The notes below the pieces were generated by a model. It saw only the letters and a list, made by a program, of their open reading frames with translations. It searched no databases and was not told the DNA's origin. This document shows, piece by piece, positions 1 to 9,591 of a stretch of DNA of 47,392 nt. Position numbers and translations under genes: made by a program. Position 1 is the stretch's first letter; each line of letters starts with the position of its first letter. Origin of the DNA: an uncultured Clostridia bacterium (GTDB lineage: Bacteria > Bacillota > Clostridia > TANB77 > CAG-508); contig CALXCD010000008.1 of NCBI GenBank assembly GCA_944386715.1, positions 1-47,392 of the forward strand, written 5' to 3'.

Positions 1-74
1 TAAATATCGAAAATACAGGATTACCATTAAAGCATAAAAATAGAGATAATTCAAAATCTTTAGATGAAAGATAA
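1..74 (+). CDS. C-terminal tail of a gene cut by the window edge
   Basis: A reading frame open from base 3 runs to a TAA at 72-74 and gives about 23 residues ending in SLDER. The protein begins outside the window and cannot be identified from this tail. A terminator-like hairpin follows ten bases after the stop, which supports this as a true gene end. The tail is rich in Lys, Asn and Asp and shows no membrane segment. Confidence 0.5.
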   Translation, partial: NIENTGLPLKHKNRDNSKSLDER

Positions 75-83
75 ATTTATACG

Positions 84-118
84 GAGAATATTAAAATACT
101 AATATTCTCTATTTTTTA
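84..118 (+). terminator. Rho-independent terminator
   Basis: A perfect 9-bp inverted repeat (GAGAATATT at 84-92, AATATTCTC at 101-109) is followed by a T-rich tract. It ends the gene whose tail lies at 1-74. Confidence 0.7.
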
Positions 119-567
119 TCAAAGCAAAAGCAAGAAGAAGGGAAGAGGAGGAGTGTATAATTTTCTAAAACAATAAAATAATTATAAATAAAAATTACAC
201 TAATATATATTAATTAAAAATAAACAGAACTGTGAAACAATTTTTAGAAAAAATATTTTAATGGAATAAATAATATAAAATCAAATTAAAATAGTAAATT
301 AAAAATAAATTAATTATAAAAAAAAAATTATTATAATAAATTAAATTATATAAAAATTTTGTGCAATGTTTAAATTATAAAATTTTTATATCAAATATTA
401 GAATTTAAAAAGCGAGCATTTGAACTCACCTGAATATTTACTCATACAAATAAACCCTCTTTATTAAACTTTTTTGTCTAATAATTTGGGTTCACTTCAA
501 TAATGTAATTTATCATTTTAATTTATTAAATTGTTTATAAGTTAAATAATTATAATTTGTTAAACTT

Positions 568-966
568 TAGAATCGTTTTTAAGACATTTTAATTATAAAC
601 TTAACAAGTTTGTTGTCTATAAAATAAGGCAAATATAGAAAAATAGGCACTTTGAAGATTTTTCAAAAAATTTAGTATAAGATAATAAAAAATTATAGAT
701 AGAATTTAAAAATTATAATAATAAAATAATTAAATATAAAATTATATAGACAAAACAAAAAAATGTCTTAAAATTGATTTTAGAAAGTCATAAGAATATT
801 AATATAACAAGTGATTATAATAAAGATAGATATAAAATATTAATAAAGTAATATGATAGATATTTGTAAGCAATAAACAGCTAAAAGCCTTGAATTAGTA
901 GAAGTAGAGGTTTATGGCTGTTTTATATTATGCTCCTATCTCTTATTGCACAAAACTTTGATAATA
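568..966 (-). repeat. Inverted copy of the noncoding block at 44739-45140
   Basis: The noncoding stretch 119-1121 contains a block whose reverse complement matches 44739-45140. The best part is 877-962, about 86 bases with roughly five mismatches; weaker matches lie at 608-672 (GGCACTTTG region) and 762-805 (AAAATTGATTTTA region). Inside the block, 568-592 and 762-795 are themselves inverted copies, so the transcript or single strand could fold. The end near 946-962 carries half of the phage attachment motif (TTGCACAAAA then CTTTGA). I see no coding region here. It may be a relic of an integrated filamentous phage or a related element. Confidence 0.75.
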
Positions 967-1121
967 CAAACCAAAAATCATATAAAATAAATTAAATTTA
1001 AGTTGACATTGAATAGAAGATATTATAAAATACAAACAATAGTTCAAATAGTAATAAAAGTGATAGTATATGGAAAAATAAAAATTGTAAGAACTAAATT
1101 TTATATAAAGGATGTGTTCTT

Positions 1122-2066
1122 ATGAACGAAAAAAAGAATGAAATTATTTTATTTGAAAATCAAGGAGTAAAGTTAGAAGTAAATTTAAAAGAAGATACTG
1201 TGTGGTTAACTCAAGCACAAATGGGAATATTATTTGATGTCAAGCAATCTACTTTGAGTGAGCATATTAATAATATTTTTAAAGAAGGCGAATTAGAAGA
1301 AAAAACTTCTATCGGAATTTCCGATAAAAGTTCTGGAGGACGAAAATCAAAGATTTATAATTTAGATGTAATAATATCTGTTGGCTATAGAGTTAAATCA
1401 AAGAATGGTGTGATTTTTAGGCAATGGGCAAACAAGGTTTTAAAAGATTATATGCTAAAAGGATATGCTGTTAATCAAAGAAGATTAGAATATTTAGAAA
1501 AAACAGTAAAATTAATTGATATTGCTAATAGAATTGATGAAAGATTAGAAAGCTCTGATGCGAAGGAAATATTAAAAGTAATTGGCGAATATTCAAAGGC
1601 TCTAGATTTATTAGATGATTATGACCATAAAACATTAAAGAAAATAGAAGGAAATATTGATAAAAGAAAAATAAAGTACGAAGATTGCATAAATATTATA
1701 AATAAATTGAGATTTAATGAAGAAAGTACCCTATTTGCAGTAGAAAGAGATAAAGGCTTAGAATCAATAATAGGTAATATATATCAAAGTTTTGATGGAC
1801 AAGATATATACAAAAGTATAGAAGAAAAAGGAGCAAATTTCTTATATTTAATAGTTAAAAATCATGTTTTTGCTGATGGAAACAAAAGAATTGCAGCTAC
1901 TTTATTTATATATTTTTTAAATTTTTACGGAATTTTATATAAAAATGAAAGGCAAGTTATTGACAATAATACACTCGCAGCACTAACATTACTTATTGCT
2001 GAGTCAAATCCAAAAGAAAAAGATGTAATTATTGATTTAGTAATGAATTTTCTAAATAATGAATAA
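1122..2066 (+). CDS. RhuM-domain protein fused to a Fic/Doc domain
   Basis: The 314-residue protein starts with a RhuM-type region (about residues 1-120; VWLTQAQMGILFDVKQST looks like a DNA-binding helix-turn-helix followed by RQWANKVLKDYMLKGY) and ends with a Fic domain. The Fic motif is HVFADGNKR at 248-256, matching HxFxDGNxR, so the catalytic His and the phosphate-binding loop are present. Fic proteins usually transfer AMP or another phosphate group to a target protein; RhuM-Fic fusions are common on genomic islands and beside restriction or toxin genes, but the target is not known. It stands alone, with noncoding DNA on both sides. The start follows AAAGGATG. Family call is firm; function is inferred. 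Confidence 0.85.
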   Translation: MNEKKNEIILFENQGVKLEVNLKEDTVWLTQAQMGILFDVKQSTLSEHINNIFKEGELEEKTSIGISDKSSGGRKSKIYNLDVIISVGYRVKSKNGVIFRQWANKVLKDYMLKGYAVNQRRLEYLEKTVKLIDIANRIDERLESSDAKEILKVIGEYSKALDLLDDYDHKTLKKIEGNIDKRKIKYEDCINIINKLRFNEESTLFAVERDKGLESIIGNIYQSFDGQDIYKSIEEKGANFLYLIVKNHVFADGNKRIAATLFIYFLNFYGILYKNERQVIDNNTLAALTLLIAESNPKEKDVIIDLVMNFLNNE

Positions 2067-2200
2067 TTAAAGTAATATTTGTAAGCCAAAGGAATGAAGT
2101 AGATTTGATAGCACTAAAAAGAATATTACTTTGAATATACCTAATGGAGATAAAAATAGTAGTTTGTAAACAATAGTAATTTATAAGTAGGAGGTATTGT

Positions 2201-2395
2201 ATGTTAATTACAGGAATTTTAATTACAATAGTTGCAATTTTTATGGTTTTAGTTCCTCAATTTTTTATGAGGCTTAAAAGCCCTAGAATTCCAGATAAAT
2301 TATTAAAGAATCCTAAAATGAAAGTTGTTCTTAGAGTATGGGGTGGCATTTTTGTAATAGTTGGAATTTTATTAATTGTTTTCTCAATCATTTAA
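2201..2395 (+). CDS. small two-helix membrane protein
   Basis: A 64-residue protein with two hydrophobic segments (about residues 3-22 and 45-64) joined by a short basic loop containing KSPRIPDKLLKNPKMK. The start follows AGGAGGTATTGT, a strong ribosome site. I do not recognise a family with certainty; the layout resembles small uncharacterised inner-membrane proteins of Clostridia. It is not obviously in an operon with the next gene, which lies 90 bases downstream. Confidence 0.6.
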   Translation: MLITGILITIVAIFMVLVPQFFMRLKSPRIPDKLLKNPKMKVVLRVWGGIFVIVGILLIVFSII

Positions 2396-2485
2396 TAACA
2401 AATGTAAGGCAGATAAATAAGTTGAAATTATCTGTCTTTTACTGTATAATTGTAGCAAAAGATAATATTTATCGAGGTATCAAAT

Positions 2486-2884
2486 ATGGAAACGGTTATA
2501 TCGTTTAGTACAATTATAATAGCAATCTTATTTTTCATCATAAAAGGAAATCAATCTGTAATACAATCAGATTCAAACGAATGGCGCAAAATTATAACTT
2601 TAACAATATCCAATTTTATCGTTTATTGTTTGGCACTCTATTGTTATGGTTTTATACAATGGACTATTAGACTGGATAAATTTTATCGCTATCCATACAG
2701 AAATCCATTTAATATTATTGTTATTATTTGTTGTATCATCTTCTTTATTGTATTAGGAATATGGTACGTTAAATATAGAAAAAAAGAATATGGTATGACA
2801 ATGTCTGTTGTCATTTTGCTTATAACACATATACTAGCAATTTTATTAATAGTAATATTACAACCTTTTAGAAACTTTTTTTAA
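2486..2884 (+). CDS. hypothetical four-helix membrane protein
   Basis: A 132-residue protein with four predicted membrane segments (about 4-20, 36-58, 76-97 and 104-127). No catalytic motif is visible. The ribosome site, ATCGAGGTATCAAAT, is moderate. It stops 36 bases before the ferredoxin gene, which has its own strong ribosome site, so the two may be co-transcribed. Function unknown. Confidence 0.55.
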   Translation: METVISFSTIIIAILFFIIKGNQSVIQSDSNEWRKIITLTISNFIVYCLALYCYGFIQWTIRLDKFYRYPYRNPFNIIVIICCIIFFIVLGIWYVKYRKKEYGMTMSVVILLITHILAILLIVILQPFRNFF

Positions 2885-2920
2885 GAAAGAACATATAAAT
2901 TTAAAGAGAGGAGGATTAGA

Positions 2921-3115
2921 ATGGGAAAAAAATTAGAAATAGAATTAAAAAATTGTCCACAAAATCATAAATGTCCTGCTGTAAAAATTTGTCCTGTAGG
3001 AGCATTATCACAAAAAGATTTTGAAGCACCTAGCATAGATTATGATAAATGTATAAGTTGTGGTAAATGTTCCAATTTCTGTCCTAAAAAGGCATTAGTA
3101 TTAAAAGAAATATAG
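2921..3115 (+). CDS. small 4Fe-4S ferredoxin-like protein
   Basis: A 64-residue protein with a Cys-rich N-terminal part (CPQNHKCPAVKICPVGAL) and a classical 4Fe-4S motif near the end (CISCGKCSNFCPKKAL). The second motif has the CxxCxxCxxxCP spacing of bacterial ferredoxins. The first group has CxxxxxCxxxxxCPVGA, so it may hold a second, less regular cluster. It is probably a soluble electron carrier or a redox-sensing accessory protein. It starts after AGAGAGGAGGATTAGA. Next comes the YbaK-like gene, 45 bases away. Confidence 0.8.
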   Translation: MGKKLEIELKNCPQNHKCPAVKICPVGALSQKDFEAPSIDYDKCISCGKCSNFCPKKALVLKEI

Positions 3116-3160
3116 AAAAAATTTTATGAAATAGTAGGAAACAAAAAAGTAGGGGGAACA

Positions 3161-3643
3161 ATGAAACAAAATTCAAATAAAACGAATGTAATGAGAATAT
3201 TAGAACAAAAAAATATAAAATACGTAAGCCATTGTTATGCAGACACAGATGCAATTAGTGGAGTAGAAGTAGCAACTGCATTAAAACAAAATCCTAATCA
3301 GGTTTTTAAAACATTAGTTACAGTTGGAAATACAAAGGCAAATTACGTGTTTTTAATTCCTGTGGATAAAGAATTAGATTTAAAAAAAGCAGCTAGTAGC
3401 GTAAAAGAAAAGAGCATAACAATGGTAAAATCTAAAGAATTATTACCTTTAACTGGATATATACATGGTGGTTGTTCTCCTATTGGAATGAAAAAGCAGT
3501 TCAAAACCGTAATCGATAGAACTGCTAAAGATTTTAAAACGATTATTTTTAGTGGTGGCAAAATTGGCTATCAAGTAGAACTTTCTTTAGAGGATTTAGG
3601 GAAGGTTATCTATTTTGAGATGGCAGATATACAAATGGGATGA
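3161..3643 (+). CDS. ybaK: Cys-tRNA(Pro)/Cys-tRNA(Cys) deacylase, YbaK/EbsC family
   Basis: The 160-residue length matches the family. It shows the YbaK-type landmarks: an N-terminal YVSHCYADTDAISGVEVA segment, VFKTLVTVGN, the LDLKKAASSV helix and the GGCSPIGMKK loop that lines the substrate pocket. Members of this family hydrolyse mischarged Cys-tRNA(Pro) in trans in the cytosol, protecting translation fidelity. It starts after AGTAGGGGGAAC. Its stop lies only a few bases from the stop of the protease gene on the opposite strand, so the two genes converge. Confidence 0.88.
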   Translation: MKQNSNKTNVMRILEQKNIKYVSHCYADTDAISGVEVATALKQNPNQVFKTLVTVGNTKANYVFLIPVDKELDLKKAASSVKEKSITMVKSKELLPLTGYIHGGCSPIGMKKQFKTVIDRTAKDFKTIIFSGGKIGYQVELSLEDLGKVIYFEMADIQMG

Positions 3644-3644
3644 A

Positions 3645-4410
3645 TTAGGTATAATCCTCTATATACAATGCTTTAGCAAGATATGGTGTGATTTCATCAA
3701 TATCATACCATCCTGAACTTTTACTATCATTTTCTCCACCGATTTGGATTAGAAACATAAACCATATTATTATCATCAGCAGCAAGAAGAGCCATATAAT
3801 GAGAAGCGGTAGTCCAACGATTATTGCTTGGGTTATTCCAAACACAAATAATAATAGGTCTATTAGATTTTAAATGTTCTATGATAGAGTCATTTGATAA
3901 ATGAATAGAATCATAATAAAAATCGGAGTTTTTTATTCCAAAGGTGGAGGATAATTCTTCAGAAAATTTTTCATAGTCCATTACTGGGTAATATTTTTTT
4001 CTTAAATCTTCTGGTGTATCATTTTTACCATAACCACTGAGTATAATAGACATAACTGTTATGCCACATCCATTTTCAGCCATAGTAGAGCCCCAATAAG
4101 AGTGATTACTCCAAGAAGAATTTCCATTTTGTTTATATTCTATATAAGTTTTTTTATTTTTTTCTTCTGTTGTAAATGTTGTGAAATATCCATCTTTATT
4201 TTTTACTTTTTCTTGCCCTTTTCCAGCATAATTTTTATTATCATCTAATTTGATTATTTTATCATTAGAATTGATTCCAAAAATATCTGAAATATGAAAA
4301 TTATTAGAATTAAACCATTTATCTTTAGGAAAGAGATAAAGTATCATAGCGATAATAAATAAAAATAGTATTATTTTTTTGATGTTCCATTTTTTTGTTC
4401 TTTTTTTCAT
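3645..4410 (-). CDS. membrane-anchored C39-like cysteine peptidase, +1 frameshift at CGG
   Basis: An N-terminal membrane anchor (IILFLFIIAMILYLF) is followed by an extracytoplasmic C39-like papain-fold domain: catalytic Cys in WGSTMAENGCGITVMS, His in TASHYMALLAAD, and the Asx position in YVSNPN. Immediately after this Asn the frame is lost: AAT CGG TGG AGA AAA TGA. Skipping the C at 3741 gives AAT GGT GGA GAA and continues for 31 residues (GGENDSKSSGWYDIDEI), the usual C-terminal strand of this fold. The full product would be about 254 residues. The start chosen is the ATG at 4410, eight bases after AAGGGGGA; a TTG at 4428 overlaps that ribosome site. It is divergent from the response regulator, which might control it. 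Substrate unknown. Confidence 0.8.
3738..3741 (-). other. CGGT +1 recoding site in the C39-like peptidase gene
   Basis: The in-frame codon CGG (3741-3739) is followed by T. Reading GGT (Gly) from 3740 restores the C-terminal strand of the peptidase fold. Frame 0 stops three codons later (TGG AGA AAA TGA). Confidence 0.75.
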
Positions 4411-4569
4411 TTGAGATTCCCCCTTCAAAACTTGTCTTTATTATACAGATTAAGCAACAAAATAGTTTTAAGAAACTATTAATAAAATCTTAAATTTTTC
4501 TTACATTTTAAAGATGGAATGAAAAAAGCATATAAATATGCTATAATCAATAAGAAAGAAGGATGCGAA

Positions 4570-5253
4570 ATGAATGTTTTAATATTAGATGATGAAAAAG
4601 AAATTGCAGATTTAGTGGAATTATATTTAAAAAATGAGAATTATCATACCTATAAATTTAATACTTCAGAAGAAGCTATCCATTGTATCGATACAATAGA
4701 CTTGGATTTAGCAATATTAGATGTCATGATAGCAGGAAAAGATGGGTTCGAAATTTGCAAATATATTAGAGAAAAAAATTTGAATTTTCCGATTATCATG
4801 CTTACAGCAAAAATCGAGGATAAAGATAAAATTACAGGATTAACACTGGGAGCAGATGATTATATCACAAAACCATTTAATCCTCTAGAATTAGTTGCAA
4901 GAGTAAAATCAGCAATTAGAAGATATACAAAATACAATGAAAAGAAGGAAGAGGAAAGTATCTATATTCATGGGTTAGAAATTAACAGACAAACACATCA
5001 ATGCTTGTTATATGATAAGGAGATTGAATTAACACCACTAGAATTTGATATATTACTGTATTTAGCAAATCATAGAGGACATGTGGTAAGTTCGGAAGAA
5101 TTATTTGAAAAAGTATGGAAAGAAAAATATTTGGAAAATAATAATACTGTTATGGTACATATTAGAAGAATAAGAGAAAAGTTGAAAGAAGATACGAGAA
5201 ATCCAAAATTTATCAAAACAGTGTGGGGAGTGGGATATAAAATTGAAAAATGA
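4570..5253 (+). CDS. response regulator, OmpR/VanR type
   Basis: The receiver domain (about residues 1-115) has the acidic pair DDEKE, the phosphorylated Asp in LAILDVMIAGKDGFE, the Thr of MLTAK and the Lys of YITKPFNP. A winged-helix DNA-binding domain follows (LTPLEFDILLYLANHRGHVVSSEEL through VWGVGYKIEK). The 227-residue length is typical. I chose the ATG at 4570 because AGAAGGATGCGAA precedes it and it begins MNVLILDDE; an upstream ATG at 4519 would add an unlikely 17 residues. The kinase gene overlaps its end. Close to the VanR branch by sequence, but no van ligase genes are nearby. Confidence 0.9.
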   Translation: MNVLILDDEKEIADLVELYLKNENYHTYKFNTSEEAIHCIDTIDLDLAILDVMIAGKDGFEICKYIREKNLNFPIIMLTAKIEDKDKITGLTLGADDYITKPFNPLELVARVKSAIRRYTKYNEKKEEESIYIHGLEINRQTHQCLLYDKEIELTPLEFDILLYLANHRGHVVSSEELFEKVWKEKYLENNNTVMVHIRRIREKLKEDTRNPKFIKTVWGVGYKIEK

Positions 5254-6343
5254 AGAATTTGAAAAACTAAAAAATAGGATAGCAATACAATCTATGATAA
5301 AAATATTAGGATATAGTGTTGGAATTATTTTTCTATTATGTATATTAATAGATGGTATTTATAATGATAATATAGCAAATAGCTTATCTAATATAAATAG
5401 AGATATGTATATTTGGTGTGTGGAAAATAAAATGCTGTTAGCAGGAATCATGTGTTTTGTAATTTTTGCTATGGTTTCTTTTGTTGTTCTTAGAAATGTA
5501 AATAATAATTTGGTAGAAATTTTATCTGCCATGGACGAAATATTAAAAGAGCCAGAAAAACAAGTGAAATTATCAAATCATTTATTTATGCTAGAAAGTA
5601 GATTAAATAATATAAGAATTGATTTGATATCAAATCAGAATAAAGCAAAAGAAGAGATGCAAAAAAAGAATGATTTAATCATGTATATGGCACATGACTT
5701 AAAAACACCATTGACATCTATTATAGGATATTTAACATTATTGACTGATGAAAAAGAAATACCTAAAAACTTACAGGAAAAATATTTGAATATAGCATTG
5801 AAAAAAGCATTAAGAGTAGAGGATTTAACTAATCAATTTTTTGATATCACAAGATATAATTTACAGTCTATGCCGATTACAAAACAAAAAATAGATTTAG
5901 CATTTTTGTTAGAACAGTTAGTAGAAGAATCTTATCCAATGTTACAAGAAAAAAACTTAGAATGCATTTTAAATAAACCTAAAACAATTCCGTTTCTGGG
6001 AGATGGAGATAAACTTGCAAGAGCATTTGGAAATTTATTAAAAAATGCAATTAGCTATAGTTATGCAAATACTGCTATTAAAATAGAGGTAAAAGAAGAT
6101 GAAGATAAGATACAAATTGTATTTAAAAATAAAGGTGATAAAATACCAGAATATAAATTAGACAAAATATTTGATAAATTTTATAGAGTTGATGAATCAA
6201 GAACTTCTAATACAGGTGGAGCAGGATTAGGGTTAGCGATTACCAAACAAATTATAGAATTACATCATGGCATTATTTATGCAGAAAATAAGGATGAATT
6301 TATTGTGTTTTATATAGAATTTCCAAAAGATACTATTGGCTAG
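5243..6343 (+). CDS. sensor histidine kinase, VanS-like
   Basis: The 366-residue protein has two membrane segments (about 18-40 and 62-84), a short linker, the H-box MAHDLKTPLTSIIGYL with the phosphorylated His, the N-box GNLLKNAISYSY, and the G-box TGGAGLGLAITKQI. Its TTG start at 5243 lies inside the end of the response regulator gene, an 11-base overlap that points to translational coupling. It presumably phosphorylates the adjacent regulator. The external loop between the two membrane segments is short, so the signal may be sensed within the membrane. Confidence 0.9.
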   Translation: MKNEEFEKLKNRIAIQSMIKILGYSVGIIFLLCILIDGIYNDNIANSLSNINRDMYIWCVENKMLLAGIMCFVIFAMVSFVVLRNVNNNLVEILSAMDEILKEPEKQVKLSNHLFMLESRLNNIRIDLISNQNKAKEEMQKKNDLIMYMAHDLKTPLTSIIGYLTLLTDEKEIPKNLQEKYLNIALKKALRVEDLTNQFFDITRYNLQSMPITKQKIDLAFLLEQLVEESYPMLQEKNLECILNKPKTIPFLGDGDKLARAFGNLLKNAISYSYANTAIKIEVKEDEDKIQIVFKNKGDKIPEYKLDKIFDKFYRVDESRTSNTGGAGLGLAITKQIIELHHGIIYAENKDEFIVFYIEFPKDTIG

Positions 6344-6433
6344 ACTTTTTAGAGTGGGTATGATACACTAAAAATGTTAAAAATCAAAAGAAAAGGTTAT
6401 CATTAGAATAGGATAACAAGAAAGGAGTTTTTT

Positions 6434-7228
6434 ATGAAAAAATTAGAAAACAAAGTAGCAGTTGTAACAGGAGGAGCCATGGGAAATGGTTTAGGAATTG
6501 TAAAGGTATTTTTGAAATATGGTGCAAAAGTTGCGATATTAGATTATGCGGAAAAATTATCTCAAACAGTGGAAGAGTTAAAGAAAGAATATCCTGAAAA
6601 TGTAGAAGGATATATGGTGGATATCAGACAAGAAGACAAAGTAGAGGAGGCTATTGAAAAAACAATAGAAAAGTTTGGGAAAATAGACATTTTGATTAAT
6701 AATGCAGGGGTATGTAGATTAGAAAACTTTATGAAGATGAATAATGAATTAAGAGATTTTCACTTTGATATCAATATAAAAGGAACATGGAATGTAAGTA
6801 AGTCTTGTATTAAGTATATGGAAAAACAAAAAAATACAGCAATAGTAAATTTATCAAGTGTAACAGGACCAATGGTTGCAGATAGTGTAGAAGTAGCATA
6901 TGCAACAACAAAAGCAGCATTATTAGGATTTACCAAAAGTTTAGCAGCAGAAATGGTGGATAAAGGAATACGAGTTAATGCTATTTTACCAGGATATATT
7001 ATGACACCAATGGTAGAGGGAATGGCAAAAGAAACAGATAGTAACAATCCAGAAGATGTGGTAAAAGGAATTGCTCTAGGAATACCAATGAAAAGATTGG
7101 GAACGATAGAAGAATTAGGGGAATTAGCAGCCTTTTTAGCAAGTGATGAAAGCTCTTATATTACTGGACAAGGAATTGTAATAGATGGAGGCTCTACCTT
7201 ACCAGAAACCATGACAATGGGAGTTTAG
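6434..7228 (+). CDS. short-chain dehydrogenase/reductase (SDR)
   Basis: A 264-residue classical SDR. The nucleotide-binding Gly motif is seen in VVTGGAMGNGLGIVKVF, NNAG is at about 90, the catalytic Ser is in VNLSSVTGP and the YxxxK motif is YATTK. The C-terminal part has the usual PGYIMTPM and GQGIVIDGG segments. It reduces or oxidises a carbonyl or alcohol with NAD(P)H; the substrate cannot be deduced. The first Gly motif is slightly unusual (GGAMGNGLG). It starts after AAGAAAGGAG and is a single gene between the kinase and the ABC exporter. Confidence 0.88.
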   Translation: MKKLENKVAVVTGGAMGNGLGIVKVFLKYGAKVAILDYAEKLSQTVEELKKEYPENVEGYMVDIRQEDKVEEAIEKTIEKFGKIDILINNAGVCRLENFMKMNNELRDFHFDINIKGTWNVSKSCIKYMEKQKNTAIVNLSSVTGPMVADSVEVAYATTKAALLGFTKSLAAEMVDKGIRVNAILPGYIMTPMVEGMAKETDSNNPEDVVKGIALGIPMKRLGTIEELGELAAFLASDESSYITGQGIVIDGGSTLPETMTMGV

Positions 7229-7409
7229 TATTATGTGAAATGAAAGATAATAAAAAATGACAAAAATTAAAAAATGTCATAAAAATATTGTCAAAATAGA
7301 TATCATCATATATAATACGGACAGTTAAAAAGCTATATCTCTAAAGCGATTGTAGAAGGGGATATAGATAATAAATTGATGATATAGTAGAAAAGGAAGG
7401 GGAGCAAAA

Positions 7410-8300
7410 ATGGGACTAAAATTGCAAAATGTATCTAAAGCATTTATTGGCAAACAGGCTGTTCAAAATATTTCTTTTGAAGTGAATAAACCAGGTGTAT
7501 TTGGACTTTTAGGAACCAATGGTGCAGGAAAAACAACAACGATTAGAATGTTACTTGGAATTATAAAAAAGGATACAGGTGAAATTACTTGGAATGGAAA
7601 ATCTGTTGAAAGAAAACATGTAAATTTCGGATATCTTCCAGAAGAAAGAGGAGTATATCCTAAAACTAAGATTTATGACCAATTAATGTATTTTGCAGAA
7701 TTAAAAGGAATGAAAAAGCAAGAAGCGGGAGAAGCTATTCGTAAATGGGCAAAGATATTAAAAGTAGAAGAATATATACCTATGCCAGCGGAAAAATTAT
7801 CTAAAGGAAATCAACAAAAAATTCAGTTTATGACTGCTATTTTGCATAATCCTGAATTAATTGTTTTGGATGAACCTTTTAGTGGATTAGACCCTGTTAA
7901 TAGTGAGATTTTAAAAAATGTTATTATAGATTTAGTAAAACAGGGAAAATATATTATCATGTCTAGCCATCAAATGGCATCTATTGAAGAGTTCTGTAGT
8001 GATATTTTAATTTTAAATAAAGGAAAGACTGTATTACAAGGAAATTTAAAAGAGATAAAAGAAACTTATCCAGCCAATAGATTAGAAATGTCTACTAATG
8101 TTGCTATTGATAATTATATCAATAATGAGGATATGACAATAGAATTTTCAAAAAATAATGATTATACTATTAAAATAAAATCAGAAGAAGCGGCTCACCA
8201 ATTATTACAAAAACTAGTAAAAGACAATGTTGAGATTAATAAATTTGAGATTAAAAAACCAACATTGAATGACATATTTATAGAAAAGGTGGGTGAGTAA
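7410..8300 (+). CDS. ABC transporter ATP-binding protein, NatA/YhaQ-like
   Basis: The 296-residue ATPase has Walker A GTNGAGKTT, signature LSKGNQQK, Walker B IVLDEPFSGLDP and the H-loop SSHQ. The signature has Lys-Gly-Asn in place of Gly-Gly-Gln, as in many exporter ATPases of the NatA/YhaQ group. A C-terminal extension of about 80 residues is typical of these proteins. The permease gene follows at once, its start overlapping or abutting the stop. Together they probably form an exporter for sodium or a toxic compound. It starts after GGAAGGGGAGC. Confidence 0.9.
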   Translation: MGLKLQNVSKAFIGKQAVQNISFEVNKPGVFGLLGTNGAGKTTTIRMLLGIIKKDTGEITWNGKSVERKHVNFGYLPEERGVYPKTKIYDQLMYFAELKGMKKQEAGEAIRKWAKILKVEEYIPMPAEKLSKGNQQKIQFMTAILHNPELIVLDEPFSGLDPVNSEILKNVIIDLVKQGKYIIMSSHQMASIEEFCSDILILNKGKTVLQGNLKEIKETYPANRLEMSTNVAIDNYINNEDMTIEFSKNNDYTIKIKSEEAAHQLLQKLVKDNVEINKFEIKKPTLNDIFIEKVGE

Positions 8301-8301
8301 A

Positions 8302-9558
8302 ATGAAAGATTTAAAAACTGTGACTATTTTTACGATGAAAGAAATGTTAAAACGAAAGTCATTTATTGTTACAACTATTATTATTTTACTTTTAATTGTA
8401 GTAGGATTTAATATACCAAATATCTTCCGCTTTTTTAGTAATGATAATAATGGGCAAAATACCGGAGGCAAACAGTTATTAATAGTAGATTCTGAAAATG
8501 TATTTGAAGGAACATTAGATGCTTTAAATTCTATGGATTTAGGATATCAGGTACAAACTTCAAATGAAAAACTAACATTTGAAGATGTAAAAAGTAAAAT
8601 TGAGAACGAAGAAATAAGTGAAGCAATTATCATAGAGAAAAGTACAGAAAATGTGAATGCTTATCAATTGAGATATATCGTAAAAAATATAGCTACTATT
8701 TCTAGTGTGCCAGAAGATTTAATAAATGCAATAAGTACTACCTATACAAATTTGCAGATATCAAAATTGGGATTAACACAAGAACAATTACAATCTTTAA
8801 CACCTAATTTTGAATATCATATAGAACAGACAGAAGAGCAAGAAGTAAGTGGAAATTTAGCAGTTATTATGATATTATCTTTAGTATTATTTTATGCTAT
8901 TTATTTTTGTGCTTACCAAGTATCTAGTTCCATTACAACAGAAAAAACTTCAAAAATAATGGAAACATTAGTAACATCGACATCTCCAAGAACAATTGTA
9001 ATGGGAAAAACCATAGGAATTGGTATTGTTGGATTAGTGCAAGTATGTTTATTTGTAGCAGTTGCATTAATATCTGCAAAATTGTTCTTAGAACCAGGTG
9101 TTTTAGAATCTGTGCTAGATATGTCTAAATTTACACCATACTTAGCAATTATTACAATTATATATTTTATACTTGGATATTTTGCATATGCGTTACTTTA
9201 TGCATTAACAGGTTCTACTGTAAGTAAGCCAGAGGATATACAATCTGCCAATACTCCTGTTGCCATTTTAGCAGTAATAGGATTCTACTTATCTTATTTC
9301 ACAATGATGAATCCAACTAGTAATCTAAATGTGTTTGCTTCTATGTTTCCAATATCATCACCGTTTTGTATGCCATTTAGAATTATGATGGGAGTGGCAA
9401 GTGTAACAGATGTTGTTATTTCTTTAGCAATTTTGGTAGTAACTATTTTAATTGTTGCAAATGTGGCTATTAAAATATATTCTAATGCGATTTTGAATTA
9501 TGGAACTAAGATGTCTTTGGGTGATATGATTAGAATTTATAAAGATAAAAATAACTAG
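8302..9558 (+). CDS. ABC transporter permease, NatB/YhaP-like
   Basis: The 418-residue protein has one membrane segment near the N-terminus (about 16-36), a soluble external domain of about 140 residues, then about six membrane segments in the C-terminal half, as in ABC2-type permeases. The segment ITTEKTSKIMETLVTSTSP is the typical cytoplasmic coupling motif of YhaP/NatB proteins. The ATG at 8302 follows GGTGGGTGAG; a GTG at 8293, inside the ATPase gene, is the alternative. It works with the ATPase just upstream. Confidence 0.85.
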   Translation: MKDLKTVTIFTMKEMLKRKSFIVTTIIILLLIVVGFNIPNIFRFFSNDNNGQNTGGKQLLIVDSENVFEGTLDALNSMDLGYQVQTSNEKLTFEDVKSKIENEEISEAIIIEKSTENVNAYQLRYIVKNIATISSVPEDLINAISTTYTNLQISKLGLTQEQLQSLTPNFEYHIEQTEEQEVSGNLAVIMILSLVLFYAIYFCAYQVSSSITTEKTSKIMETLVTSTSPRTIVMGKTIGIGIVGLVQVCLFVAVALISAKLFLEPGVLESVLDMSKFTPYLAIITIIYFILGYFAYALLYALTGSTVSKPEDIQSANTPVAILAVIGFYLSYFTMMNPTSNLNVFASMFPISSPFCMPFRIMMGVASVTDVVISLAILVVTILIVANVAIKIYSNAILNYGTKMSLGDMIRIYKDKNN

Positions 9559-9591
9559 AATATTGTTACAATTTACAGTAAAAATACTAAT

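Noticed and set aside
1..1121. A CRISPR array or tRNA in the noncoding left end
   Set aside because: No regularly spaced direct repeats and no cloverleaf were visible; the region is AT-rich with inverted segments.
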